A DNA stretch of 64,000 nucleotides, from the NCBI GenBank assembly GCA_958431225.1, contig OY288107.1, forward strand, positions 1,639,501-1,703,500, given 5' to 3'. The translations under genes were made by a program, and so were the position numbers. Below are positions 1-8,189 of the stretch, one piece after another. This DNA comes from an uncultured Alphaproteobacteria bacterium (GTDB taxonomy: Bacteria; Pseudomonadota; Alphaproteobacteria; Puniceispirillales; UBA1172). How positions within the stretch are numbered: the first letter of the stretch is position 1; every line of letters starts with the position of its first letter. Under the pieces are notes generated by a model. It saw only the letters and a list, made by a program, of their open reading frames with translations, had not been told where the DNA came from and made no database searches.

Positions 1-102
1 ATACCCGCCCCATTCAAAAATAGTCAGTTCTGCGTGAGCAGTAGTCGCCAAGCCAAATACGGACAAAGCCACCGCCACAAAGATTCGTTTTATTGCTTGC
101 AT
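1..102 (-). CDS. Periplasmic solute-binding protein, polyamine ABC transporter type (5' end only)
   Basis: Only the first 34 codons lie in the window; the gene runs off its left edge. A GGAGG ribosome-binding site (about 108-112) precedes the ATG at 102. The peptide begins MQAIKRIFVAVALSVFG and ends its signal with a THA/AHA-type signal-peptidase I site (ATTAHA|ELTIFEWGGY). The mature start ELTIFEWGGY is typical of PotD/PotF-like spermidine/putrescine binding proteins, which capture substrate in the periplasm for an ABC importer. It lies downstream of, and on the same strand as, a class III aminotransferase, which fits polyamine or omega-amine use. The call rests on a short stretch, so the substrate class is an inference. 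Confidence 0.7.
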   Translation of the reverse strand, partial: MQAIKRIFVAVALSVFGLATTAHAELTIFEWGGY

Positions 103-174
103 TTCTAACCTCCATTAGCAAATTCACGTTAGTTGATAATGCCTGTTTGAATGAAAAAAACAACACTTAATCTA

Positions 175-1560
175 TTAGGGCGCGTAATTTTCTTGCATGG
201 CACCAAGGGCATCGTCAAGAATTTGGAACATCGTAGCCGTCTCAGCACGGGTGATGATGAGGGGCGGGGAGAACACGCACATATTGCCAATCGGACGCAC
301 CAACAGCCCCCGCGCCTCGCATAACGCATCCATGCGCGCACCAAAATCCGCCGCTACGCCTTCTAAACAGCCCAACAGACCAACCCCGCGCGCCTCGCCA
401 ATCATCGGGTATTTAGCACCGAGCGCGCGTAAAGATTCTTGAAAATAAGGCGCAAGGGTGCGCACGTGTTGCAAAATGCCCTCGCGTTCCAAAATGCCGA
501 TATTGGTGAGCGCCGCCCGTGCCGCCACCGGATGCCCCGAATAAGTATAGCCATTGGTAAAGGGATGCGCGCCATCAATGCCGCTGATGCTATCAAGGAG
601 CGTATCCGAAATCAGCACCGCCCCCATCGGCACATAACCCGAAGTCAAACCTTTGGCGCAAGTGATAATATCGGGCGTGATGCCAAACACCTCGTGCGAT
701 GCAAACCAATGCCCTAACCGTCCAAAAGCCGTCACCACCTCATCGGCAATATAAACGATGTCATGTTGGCGGCATAATTCCCATGCGCGTTGGTGATAAT
801 CGGGGGGCGGCACAATCACCCCGCCCGAAGCCAACACCGGCTCGGCAATGAAACAGGCAATGTTTTCTGCACCAACGCTGTCAATGCGCTCCCGCATATC
901 ATTGATTTTGGCATCGCACCATGCCTCCATGCGCATACCATCGGGGCTCATATTATCAGGGCGCAGGGCGGGGTTGATATCCGGGAGCATCAGGGGCAGA
1001 TTTTCGGTGCGATCCATCAACCGCCCCGCCGCCGCCCCGCCGGTACTTGATACACTCGCACTCAGATAGGACGAGCCGTGATAACCTTGCTCGCGGCAAA
1101 GAATCTTCTTCTTACTCGTTTTCCCCAACACATTATTGCGATAGAACAAAAAGCGCAAAGCCGTATCCACCGCATCCGAGCCGCCATTAGTGAAAAACAC
1201 ATGATTAAGACCAGCAGGTGCCAGTTCGCTAAGTTTTTGTGCCAACATCGCCCCGGGTTCATGGCAGGTGAACCAAGGGCTTGCATAAGTCATCTCCATC
1301 ACCTGTTCGGCAATAGCATCCGCCATTTCCTGCCGCCCATAGCCGATATTGACGCACCACATCCCTCCGGGTCCATCAATGATTTTATTGCCCGCCCCAT
1401 CAATCAGATAAATCCCTTGCGCGCGCGCAATCTGCGTCATAGCTAGGGGCGGGGCGGTCAGATCGCGCCACGGATGGATGGTGTGTTGTTGATCCCACGC
1501 CGCCACATCTTTCGTGCGCGCCGGGTCATTTTTGCGGTCAGCGTGAGGATGCGCGGTCAT
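175..1560 (-). CDS. Class III aminotransferase (omega-amino acid/polyamine:pyruvate type)
   Basis: A 461-residue PLP-dependent fold-type I aminotransferase. Visible features are the GGSDAVDTALR segment (126-136) that contacts the PLP phosphate, the D273 of IADEV that pairs with the PLP ring nitrogen, and the Schiff-base lysine K303 in CAKGLTSGYVPMGA. The length matches the aspartate-aminotransferase-family proteins that act on beta-alanine, putrescine or other terminal amines with pyruvate as acceptor. The ATG at 1560 overlaps the TGA of the preceding aminotransferase (ATGA), so the two are probably translationally coupled. A polyamine-type binding protein follows downstream. The exact amine donor cannot be read from sequence; a SpuC-like putrescine role is a guess from context. 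Confidence 0.9.
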   Translation of the reverse strand: MTAHPHADRKNDPARTKDVAAWDQQHTIHPWRDLTAPPLAMTQIARAQGIYLIDGAGNKIIDGPGGMWCVNIGYGRQEMADAIAEQVMEMTYASPWFTCHEPGAMLAQKLSELAPAGLNHVFFTNGGSDAVDTALRFLFYRNNVLGKTSKKKILCREQGYHGSSYLSASVSSTGGAAAGRLMDRTENLPLMLPDINPALRPDNMSPDGMRMEAWCDAKINDMRERIDSVGAENIACFIAEPVLASGGVIVPPPDYHQRAWELCRQHDIVYIADEVVTAFGRLGHWFASHEVFGITPDIITCAKGLTSGYVPMGAVLISDTLLDSISGIDGAHPFTNGYTYSGHPVAARAALTNIGILEREGILQHVRTLAPYFQESLRALGAKYPMIGEARGVGLLGCLEGVAADFGARMDALCEARGLLVRPIGNMCVFSPPLIITRAETATMFQILDDALGAMQENYAP

Positions 1561-2411
1561 AATGCGGCTTTGATGCTTTCTTCAATAAAGATTTTGCGTA
1601 AATTGAGCGCGTGACTGCCGGGCTTGCCATCGCCAATCGCATGCCCATCAATAGACACCACCGGCATCACATACGCCGAAGCCGAAGTGACAAAGGCCTC
1701 ATCGGCATCTTTGGCTTCGGTGAGGGTGAAGGGGCGGATTTCCACTTTCATCTGCCTCTCCGCGGCATAAGCCAAAAGATTGGCACGAGTAACGCCGTGC
1801 AGAATATCATGCGACAACTCCCGCGTGATAATCACCCCATCTTTGATAATATAGGCGTTGTTTGACGTGCCTTCGGTAATCGCGCCGTCCTCAATCAGCC
1901 ACGCATCGTCAAAACCTTGACGCGCCGCTTCGGTTTTCACCAACGACGGGTAGAGCAGTTGCACAGATTTAATATCGCGCCGCCGCCAGCGTAAATCCGG
2001 CGCGGTCATCACCCGCCACCCTTTATCCGCGTCGCTATCATTGATGGGGTCAGGGCTATCTTGGGTAAATAGCACGATGGTCGGCGCCATATCGGCAATG
2101 ATATAATCGCGGTCGCCAGGATTGCCCCGCGTAATCTGCACATAAACCCCGCCATGCGTCAGATTGTTGCGGGCGATGAGTTCGCGGTGGATGGCGAGCA
2201 ATTCGGTGCGGGTTAAAGGACAGGCGAGGTGCAATTCCCCCAAAGATCTCTGCAACCGCGCCCAATGCCCATCAAAACCAACCATCTTGCCATCAAGCAC
2301 CGCAGTCACTTCATAAACCGCATCCGCCATCAAAAATCCGCGGTCAAAAATAGAAACCACCGCATCTTTTTCAGAAACATAATCGCCGTTAATATAGATC
2401 ATCCTAGACAT
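1557..2411 (-). CDS. D-amino-acid transaminase-like class IV aminotransferase
   Basis: A PLP fold-type IV aminotransferase, 284 residues from the ATG at 2411 (MSRMIYINGDYV); the ATG at 2402 (MIYINGDYV) is equally possible, and neither has a strong ribosome-binding site. The frame is open 12 codons upstream, but the family normally starts at the Y(I/V)NG strand. The catalytic lysine is K148 in RRRDIKS, followed by the LLYPSLVKTEA helix and the EGTSNNAYI PLP-phosphate loop. The sequence resembles Dat (D-alanine aminotransferase) more than branched-chain IlvE because of the DRGFLMADAVYEV and RRRDIKSVQLL motifs. It would interconvert D-amino acids and 2-oxo acids in the cytoplasm. It is coupled to the downstream class III aminotransferase by a 4-bp overlap. 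Confidence 0.85.
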   Translation of the reverse strand: MSRMIYINGDYVSEKDAVVSIFDRGFLMADAVYEVTAVLDGKMVGFDGHWARLQRSLGELHLACPLTRTELLAIHRELIARNNLTHGGVYVQITRGNPGDRDYIIADMAPTIVLFTQDSPDPINDSDADKGWRVMTAPDLRWRRRDIKSVQLLYPSLVKTEAARQGFDDAWLIEDGAITEGTSNNAYIIKDGVIITRELSHDILHGVTRANLLAYAAERQMKVEIRPFTLTEAKDADEAFVTSASAYVMPVVSIDGHAIGDGKPGSHALNLRKIFIEESIKAAL

Positions 2412-2456
2412 GAACACGAATTTACGCAGACGCGGGCGGGTCGTCAAATGAAATGT

Positions 2457-2588
2457 TTAAGGGCGCGTATCCTCATCCGTTTCCAGATAATGTTTCACCA
2501 AATCTATCGCCACCAACGTAAAAAAATACCAAGTGGTGAATTGGTCAAGCAAATGGTCGCGGAATAAATTGTCCTCATCAGGTTGCAT
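2457..2588 (-). CDS. Possible small protein of 43 residues, unknown
   Basis: A short frame begins at ATG 2588 and ends at TAA 2457, inside the 227-bp gap between the DMT transporter and the class IV aminotransferase, on the same strand. The predicted peptide (begins MQPDEDNLFRDHLLDQF) is amphipathic: acidic ends flank an aromatic/hydrophobic core (TTWYFFTLVAIDLVKHYL). The frame is open further upstream for 21 codons but contains no ATG, GTG or TTG. No good ribosome-binding site precedes the ATG. The composition is protein-like, not low complexity, which is the only support. It could equally be a non-coding gap. I do not recognise a family. Confidence 0.35.
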   Translation of the reverse strand: MQPDEDNLFRDHLLDQFTTWYFFTLVAIDLVKHYLETDEDTRP

Positions 2589-2637
2589 GCGGATAATTGT
2601 AGCGCGTTTTGCAGGAAATAGCGAATCGTTTTTTGGG

Positions 2638-3480
2638 TCAAAATAATCGCGTCATCGCCACGCCGATAACCATAATAATGGTAGCAACGATGCGGGTAAA
2701 AGTGATGCGTTCTCCTAACAACAATACTCCCAAAAATATAGCAAAAATCACCGAAGTCTCACGGATGGACGACACTACCGCCACCGGTGCATGCAAACAC
2801 GCCCACAACACAATCACATAAGCTAGATAGGAAACCGCCCCGCCAAGAAAAAACATTTTGCGCCCATCATGTGCCACGCGCCGCAAACAATCGCGGTGGA
2901 AAATAGCACTATAAATTGACATTAAAATCACATTGATTATTGTAGCCCCACCAAAGAATACCATCGCCTGCCCAACAATCCGCGCCCCCACCGCATCCAT
3001 CAGCGAATAGCTAGCAATGAAACACCCAGTAATGACCGCCAACAGCAAGCCTTTCGGCCCGTCCTTATCTAAACGATATTGCGTGGCACCAATATAAATC
3101 ATGGAAAGCGAGATAATAATAATGCCTAGAATCTGCCCGCCACTGATATAATCAAGTCCAATAATGAGTGTTGCCAGCATCAACAATAAAGGCGACAGCC
3201 CTCTAGCGATAGGATATATATTTGATAACTGTCCGAAACGATAGGCGTTCATCAAAAACACCTGATAGCCTAGATGGAGCGTCCCGCTAATGAGCAAATA
3301 TGGCAGGCTAGAAAGCGGCGGTAAACCAAAAACCATCAGACTAAGCACGGCGATAGGTGCGTGCCCTATGGTCATGGCAATCATGGCGAGGTGTTTATCT
3401 TGGTTACTGCGTATCAGAAAATTCCACCAAGCATGGAGCAACGCTGCCCCCAACACAGCTACAAAAATGAAACTAGTCAT
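2638..3480 (-). CDS. DMT-superfamily (EamA-like) transporter
   Basis: An inner-membrane protein of 280 residues with about ten hydrophobic segments in two EamA-like halves. Examples are the N-terminal VAVLGAALLHAWWNFLI and the C-terminal VVSSIRETSVIFAIFLGVLLLGE, the latter typical of EamA proteins before their last helix (LGERI). Such proteins export or import small metabolites; the substrate is unknown. I chose the ATG at 3480 (MTSFIF) because GGAAG lies 5 nt upstream; an in-frame upstream start at 3501 would lie deeper inside the preceding gene. The start overlaps the stop of the Pr6Pr-like gene by 8 nt, so it is probably the third gene of an operon led by typA. Confidence 0.85.
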   Translation of the reverse strand: MTSFIFVAVLGAALLHAWWNFLIRSNQDKHLAMIAMTIGHAPIAVLSLMVFGLPPLSSLPYLLISGTLHLGYQVFLMNAYRFGQLSNIYPIARGLSPLLLMLATLIIGLDYISGGQILGIIIISLSMIYIGATQYRLDKDGPKGLLLAVITGCFIASYSLMDAVGARIVGQAMVFFGGATIINVILMSIYSAIFHRDCLRRVAHDGRKMFFLGGAVSYLAYVIVLWACLHAPVAVVSSIRETSVIFAIFLGVLLLGERITFTRIVATIIMVIGVAMTRLF

Positions 3481-4156
3481 AACGCTTCCAGCCCTGCCCA
3501 ACTAGCCAGCAGATGCCGTAAAAAATGAGGGCGGTGAGCATGGTCTGTGCGTAAAATATGAGCCGCGCATCAAATTCCATATCGTTCAAAAATGGATAAG
3601 GCAACCCTGACGTAACCGAACCCTGCGGCGAAGTATTTAGGGGACGCACCGCGCCCTCAACCCAGATCGTATAGATGATACAGATGCCGATAGTCGTTGC
3701 CACCCCCCGCCAAATTTGCCGAAACGCCCGCGCCAACCAAACCCCATCAATCACCAACAAACACGGACCAACTAAGTGTAAATAATATTCTTGATGCCAG
3801 ACAGGAATGCCATCGCCATTCACCAATTTCGGGTCAATAAAATAAAGCCGCCAGTAAAGAAACACCACCAATAAATTCACCACCACCGCCATGGTAGTGA
3901 AACCATGATGGCGTGAAGGTGCGCTATATTCGCGCCCACGCCGCCGCGCCTCCCCATATTCGCGCCCACGCCCCCGCGCCTCCCGGGTCCTCCCGCGCCA
4001 ATGCAGAAAATGCACGACAACCGCAAGGCTCAACCCCCAATACGTCATCAGCCGAAAGTGGATACCAAATAAGCTCAAATCCGCGCGGAAGAATTGATAA
4101 ATCCAATATCCTAACGCAAGGAAAAATGCTATTTGTGCGAAACGTGTTTTGGTCAT
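3473..4156 (-). CDS. Pr6Pr-like (FAR-17a/AIG1-like) membrane protein carrying two 10-aa repeat units
   Basis: A 227-residue integral membrane protein with about six hydrophobic segments. The HLVGPCLLVIDGVWL and LPYPFLND motifs recall the bacterial Pr6Pr family, whose function is unknown. The ATG at 4156 overlaps the typA TGA (ATGA). Between the second and third hydrophobic segments the protein carries two tandem 10-residue units (EARGRGREYG, EARRRGREYS) encoded by two copies of a 30-bp GC-rich repeat found elsewhere in the window (3925-3984). The insertion keeps frame and adds strong positive charge to what should be a cytoplasmic loop. It is very likely an acquired repeat and not part of the family core. 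Confidence 0.75.
   Translation of the reverse strand: MTKTRFAQIAFFLALGYWIYQFFRADLSLFGIHFRLMTYWGLSLAVVVHFLHWRGRTREARGRGREYGEARRRGREYSAPSRHHGFTTMAVVVNLLVVFLYWRLYFIDPKLVNGDGIPVWHQEYYLHLVGPCLLVIDGVWLARAFRQIWRGVATTIGICIIYTIWVEGAVRPLNTSPQGSVTSGLPYPFLNDMEFDARLIFYAQTMLTALIFYGICWLVGQGWKRYD
3925..3984 (-). repeat. Two tandem units of the dispersed 30-bp GC-rich repeat, inside a gene
   Basis: Units 3925-3954 and 3955-3984 differ at few positions. Read on the minus strand each contains the core GGCGTGGGCGCGAA that recurs at 30862-30879, 43147-43172 and five times at 43741-43890. Here the unit is translated in frame as a 10-residue EAR-R/G-RGREY peptide within the Pr6Pr-like protein. Confidence 0.85.
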
Positions 4157-5982
4157 TCTGCACCTACCTCTCGCGCCGCCCTTTTACGTTCATGCGGACA
4201 AAGAAATTGCTTGCGTAAACGCAGATGATTTGGCGTGACTTCCAATAATTCATCCTCGTTAATATACGCCATCATATCTTCAAGCGACATGAGGCGGGGT
4301 GGGGTGAGGCGGATGGCTTCGTCGCTCCCGGATGCGCGCACATTGGTCAGCTGTTTGCCCTTTAACACATTGATTTCAAGGTCATTTTCGCGGTTATGCT
4401 CGCCGACAATCATGCCTTGATAAACGGCGGTCTGTGGGGGGACAAACATCTCGCCACGCTCTTGCAAATTGAATAGCGCGTACGCCACGGTCTCGCCAGC
4501 ATCGGTGGAAATCAGCGAGCCATTGCGCCGTCCTTCAATCGCACCTTTATAGGGGGCATAGGTGGAAAACACGCGATTCAACACGCCGGTGCCACGTGTC
4601 TGCGACAGGAACTGACTCTGATACCCAATCAACCCCCGCGACGGCACATGATAAATCAGGCGCGTTTTGCCGGCACCGCCACTCCGCATATCCAGCATCT
4701 CGCCTTTGCGCTTGCCTAAATGTTCCACGACGGCGCCGGAAAATTCCTCATCCACATCAATGGTGACTTCTTCTATCGGCTCAAGGCGGTTGCCGTTGCT
4801 ATCATTTTTATAGAGAACACGCGGGCGCGATACGCTCAGCTCAAACCCTTCACGGCGCATGGTTTCAATCAGCACACCGAGCTGCAATTCCCCGCGTCCG
4901 CCAATCTCAAAAGCATCGCGCTGACCGCTTTCATCAAAGGTTATGGCGACATTGGTTTCCGCCTCCGCCAGCAGACGTTTGCGGATGAGCGTTGAGGTCA
5001 CTTTCTTGCCATCCCGCCCGGCAAGCGGCGAGTCATTAACACTAATTGTGACAGACATAGTCGGCGGGTCAATCGGCGTTGAGGTGATGGGTTCGGTGAT
5101 GGCGGGGGCGGCGATGGTGTCGGCAACGGATGCTTTACTTAGCCCGGCGATGCAGATAATATCGCCGGCATGGACACGCTCCACCGGCACGCGGTTCATG
5201 CCCTCAAAGCGGAGCAATTTAGTCAGGCGTCCGCTTTCAACAACTTCACTTTTGAGATTTAGCGCGCGCACATTTTCATTAACGCCAGCCGCGCCCTGCA
5301 TCACCCGCCCAACCAAACACCGCCCCAAATAGGGGTCAGCATCAAGCAAAGTAGCCAGCATAGCAAAAGGCGCATCAAGCGGCGCATCAGGTGGCGGCAC
5401 ATGGGCGAGGATTAAGTCTAAAAGTGGGGTTAAATTATCGCGCGGGTCATCTAAATTTTCAACGCACCAACCACTCCGCCCCGAAGCATAAAGAATAGGG
5501 AAATCCAACTGCGCGTCGCTGGCATCAAGGGCAACAAACAGATCAAAAACCTCATCCACCACGGATTCAGGACGCGCATCACTACGATCAATTTTATTGA
5601 TAATAACGATGGGGCGCAAGCCTTGTGCGAGGGCTTTTGCCAGCACAAATTTAGTCTGCGGCATCGGGCCTTCCGCCGCATCAGTAAGCAAAATCACCCC
5701 ATCCGCCATACCCAAAACACGTTCCACCTCACCCCCAAAATCCGCGTGCCCGGGAGTATCAATAATATTAATCCGCACCTCACCCCACATCACCGAAGTA
5801 GGCTTAGCAAGTATAGTAATCCCCCGTTCAATTTCCAAATCCCCCGAATCCATCAGCCGTTCCTGAACCAACTGATTATCCCGAAAAACCCCAGCCTGCT
5901 TCATAATAGCATCAATAAGCGTAGTCTTGCCATGATCAACATGAGCAATAATAGCAATATTACGTAATTCGCGCGCAGTCAT
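4153..5982 (-). CDS. typA: Ribosome-associated translational GTPase TypA/BipA
   Basis: A 609-residue translational GTPase, the normal family length. From the ATG at 5982 the protein reads MTARELRNIAIIAHVDHGKT: P-loop AHVDHGKTT, switch II DTPGHADFGGEVER, G4 NKIDR. EF-G-like domains II, III and V follow, then the TypA-specific C-terminal domain, and the characteristic sequence SRGLIGYQSQFL is present. It binds the 70S ribosome near the A site, and in characterised bacteria supports growth under stress and large-subunit assembly. AGGA lies about 9 nt before this start; a frame extension to 6042 has no support. It leads an overlapping three-gene run (typA, Pr6Pr-like, DMT) and is divergent from the gene at 6127. 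Confidence 0.95.
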   Translation of the reverse strand: MTARELRNIAIIAHVDHGKTTLIDAIMKQAGVFRDNQLVQERLMDSGDLEIERGITILAKPTSVMWGEVRINIIDTPGHADFGGEVERVLGMADGVILLTDAAEGPMPQTKFVLAKALAQGLRPIVIINKIDRSDARPESVVDEVFDLFVALDASDAQLDFPILYASGRSGWCVENLDDPRDNLTPLLDLILAHVPPPDAPLDAPFAMLATLLDADPYLGRCLVGRVMQGAAGVNENVRALNLKSEVVESGRLTKLLRFEGMNRVPVERVHAGDIICIAGLSKASVADTIAAPAITEPITSTPIDPPTMSVTISVNDSPLAGRDGKKVTSTLIRKRLLAEAETNVAITFDESGQRDAFEIGGRGELQLGVLIETMRREGFELSVSRPRVLYKNDSNGNRLEPIEEVTIDVDEEFSGAVVEHLGKRKGEMLDMRSGGAGKTRLIYHVPSRGLIGYQSQFLSQTRGTGVLNRVFSTYAPYKGAIEGRRNGSLISTDAGETVAYALFNLQERGEMFVPPQTAVYQGMIVGEHNRENDLEINVLKGKQLTNVRASGSDEAIRLTPPRLMSLEDMMAYINEDELLEVTPNHLRLRKQFLCPHERKRAAREVGAE

Positions 5983-6126
5983 AAAAAGCATCCTATAATA
6001 AAGTGTAGCACCATTGCTAATACCAAACGCACATAAAGCCAAGTGATTTTTTTGTTTTTTTTGTGGGAGGGCATTGACAAAGGCGCGTTGATGCTGTCAT
6101 TCTGGTTTTATTATAGGAGGTGTTTT

Positions 6127-6762
6127 ATGGCTATTCCTACGCATGGTCCGTTCTGCCAGCATCAGTGGTATCCAACAAATTGCTGGTATTGTGGCGCAGA
6201 AATCCATATTCTTCAATGTAGCTGTGGTTCAGTGGTATTATTTAATTATATGAGACCGCCTTGGGACAAACATACTTGTTCGGGGGGCATAGGAGATAGC
6301 GGTCTTTCAGGTTGGAACGCCATTGATGCGCTAAAAAATGCTGGCATACCTATCTCGTCGGAAATGATGGATTTTGCTTTTGGCAGAAATACTAAACAAA
6401 CAACAAATCGTCCTGAAAATCTATTGGAGGCAACCCAAAGAATTGAGCCTAAAGCAGGCGAGAGAGTTGAACGTATATTAAATCTTGAGAATTTTTACAA
6501 AAATACTAAGGAAACTGAAAATGCCAATGCCCTCCCAGTTCTTGGCAGGGCGATGGAAGGCATCCCAAAGAATGAAAAAAACTTTTGCCAAATAACATTC
6601 ATCCGCACTAAAGAGGATAGCAGGAAAAGTTATACTGCTCTAATTGCCTCCGACAAAGTTCCAGCAAACATAGAGAAGGAAAAAGAGCATCGTTCCATCT
6701 TTTTTGTTAGGTTGCTTGGATTGCAGTCTTGGTGGTTGGTTGAGAGCATAGAGAAGCTATAA
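6127..6762 (+). CDS. Cys-rich protein of unknown function with a putative N-terminal zinc site
   Basis: A 211-residue protein starting at ATG 6127, 6 nt after a strong AGGAGG; longer in-frame starts lack one. The first ~52 residues are rich in potential metal ligands: C10, H12, C19, C22, C31, C33, H49 and C51, in the order CQH...CWYC...CSC...HTC, suggesting one or two zinc sites. The rest is Lys/Glu-rich and ends with a hydrophobic stretch (FFVRLLGLQSWWLVESIEKL). I do not recognise a family. Base composition is clearly more AT-rich than typA, and the two genes that follow share this, so the three may have been acquired together. Confidence 0.7.
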   Translation: MAIPTHGPFCQHQWYPTNCWYCGAEIHILQCSCGSVVLFNYMRPPWDKHTCSGGIGDSGLSGWNAIDALKNAGIPISSEMMDFAFGRNTKQTTNRPENLLEATQRIEPKAGERVERILNLENFYKNTKETENANALPVLGRAMEGIPKNEKNFCQITFIRTKEDSRKSYTALIASDKVPANIEKEKEHRSIFFVRLLGLQSWWLVESIEKL

Positions 6763-6833
6763 AATTATCGTATTGTTTTTTGGTGGTGGGTGATATAGTG
6801 TCTGCAACATTACAATCTGTGGAGGCAGAACAA

Positions 6834-7481
6834 ATGAGATTGGTGCGCGGTTTTAATTTTATGGGTAAGTCATCTATGTTGGCTGTGCGGGCGTTTTTAT
6901 TCGGCGCATTATGGCTTGCGTTAAGTGCGTGCGAGTCGCCGTCGTCGGTGACTGTCGATTATTCAAGTTTTAGCGCGCTCGCATCACTTAATCAGGGTGA
7001 CACTTTCTACATACAGCCCAGCGATGCACAAGCAACATCTACTGAATTTAATAATTACGCCGCATCAATAGCAAGGCGATTGTCAGACAAGGGATGGTAT
7101 CGCGTTTCGCGTTCAGATAATGCAAGATATATCGTGTTGCTTGATTATGGCGTTTCTGGAAGTGAAACGCATGCGGGTTCTACCCCTATATTTGGACAAA
7201 CTAGCGCTGGTGGTTATGGTGCTTATGGAACTTATTCAGCACCAACTTATGGCGTTGTAGGCAGTCGAAGTTATAGTTTTATACTGCATCAGAGATATTT
7301 TGAAATGAAGGTGCTTGAGAAAGCAAATCATGTTCCAGTGTATGAAATTAAATCCACGAGCGCAGGAAGCTCACCAACTTTTGGGCAAGTTGCTGAATGT
7401 ATTTTTGATGCCACTTTGGAATATTTTCCAGTTCAAACGGCTGGTCGAAGGGGCGTTGTAATGGAAGAGTGCGGAAAATAA
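6834..7481 (+). CDS. Putative outer-membrane or periplasmic lipoprotein, DUF4136-like
   Basis: A 215-residue protein from ATG 6834, preceded by GGAGG at 6821-6825; the open frame upstream has no such signal. A basic N-terminus, a hydrophobic helix (AVRAFLFGALWLAL) and a lipobox L30-S-A-C33 mark it as a lipoprotein processed by signal peptidase II. The body (VDYSSFSALASLNQGDTFYI, then a SARRLSDKGW-like segment and a final FILHQRYFEMKVLE strand) resembles DUF4136 lipoproteins, which share the pattern of a short beta-strand start followed by an expected-zero-or-full length alpha/beta core. A Gly/Tyr/Ala-rich stretch lies around residues 115-135. Function is unknown and the family call is tentative. 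Confidence 0.7.
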   Translation: MRLVRGFNFMGKSSMLAVRAFLFGALWLALSACESPSSVTVDYSSFSALASLNQGDTFYIQPSDAQATSTEFNNYAASIARRLSDKGWYRVSRSDNARYIVLLDYGVSGSETHAGSTPIFGQTSAGGYGAYGTYSAPTYGVVGSRSYSFILHQRYFEMKVLEKANHVPVYEIKSTSAGSSPTFGQVAECIFDATLEYFPVQTAGRRGVVMEECGK

Positions 7482-7581
7482 CCTGTTGTCCAAAGGGCAT
7501 CATAAAACCATTGACATTTAGTGCGGAGTGTAGTAGTATTTCACTACATAGCATGGATTGCCAATTAAGAGGAGCAAGATA

Positions 7582-8019
7582 ATGCAAGCAATGTCGTATG
7601 ATTCTATTATTGAAGCTATTTTGAATTCCGATCCCAAAGAGGATTGGGAAAAATCTTTTCATGCTAATGATGAACACTTTAACTGTCGTTTCTATAAACC
7701 CGACGTGAATCTTAGGCTTGAAGCTGAGTTAGATAATGATGGCTGTGTGACAAGTAGATCTTTCAGAGGGAATTGGACAGACAAATTCCCTAATCAAAAT
7801 GCTAGTTGCTATGACTTTGGATTTTACTATGCATCAACGCTGATAAAAACTGTCTTTTTAGTGTCTGTTGATGGAGGGAAAGTACGCATGCCAATGCCCA
7901 AGGCCGGCGATGCAACTATTGTTTCTGAGTTAGATTACAAAGCAGCTCAGATGCATGATACGCTTGGTTTGCTTGAAGAATATATGAAGCTCGCAAATTT
8001 CACCGTCTCCCCAGAATAA
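7582..8019 (+). CDS. Hypothetical protein, 145 residues
   Basis: Starts at ATG 7582 after GAGGAG about 7 nt upstream; an in-frame start at 7558 has no signal. The soluble, acidic protein (begins MQAMSYDSIIEAILNSDPKE) alternates predicted strands with a Cys-containing turn (DDGCVTSRSFRGNW-like) and ends in an acidic helix (TLGLLEEYMKLANF). There is no signal peptide or membrane segment. I do not recognise a family. It shares the lower GC of the two upstream genes and is followed immediately by a tRNA on the opposite strand, a common integration site for acquired DNA. Confidence 0.65.
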   Translation: MQAMSYDSIIEAILNSDPKEDWEKSFHANDEHFNCRFYKPDVNLRLEAELDNDGCVTSRSFRGNWTDKFPNQNASCYDFGFYYASTLIKTVFLVSVDGGKVRMPMPKAGDATIVSELDYKAAQMHDTLGLLEEYMKLANFTVSPE

Positions 8020-8028
8020 ACAAAAAAA

Positions 8029-8115
<87 letters not shown>

Positions 8116-8189
8116 TATTTTTGGGGCTTATTCGCACAACCCCCCACACAACAACCCCCACACAACACCCCCGCGTCAAACATAACCCC

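Noticed and set aside
129-344. Frame on the minus strand overlapping the class III aminotransferase end
   Set aside because: It is a shadow of the aminotransferase frame with no independent signal.
6074-6126. TTGACA (6074-6079) as a -35 box for the gene at 6127
   Set aside because: No acceptable -10 box lies 16-18 bp downstream; the TATAGG near 6115 is too far and overlaps the ribosome-binding site.
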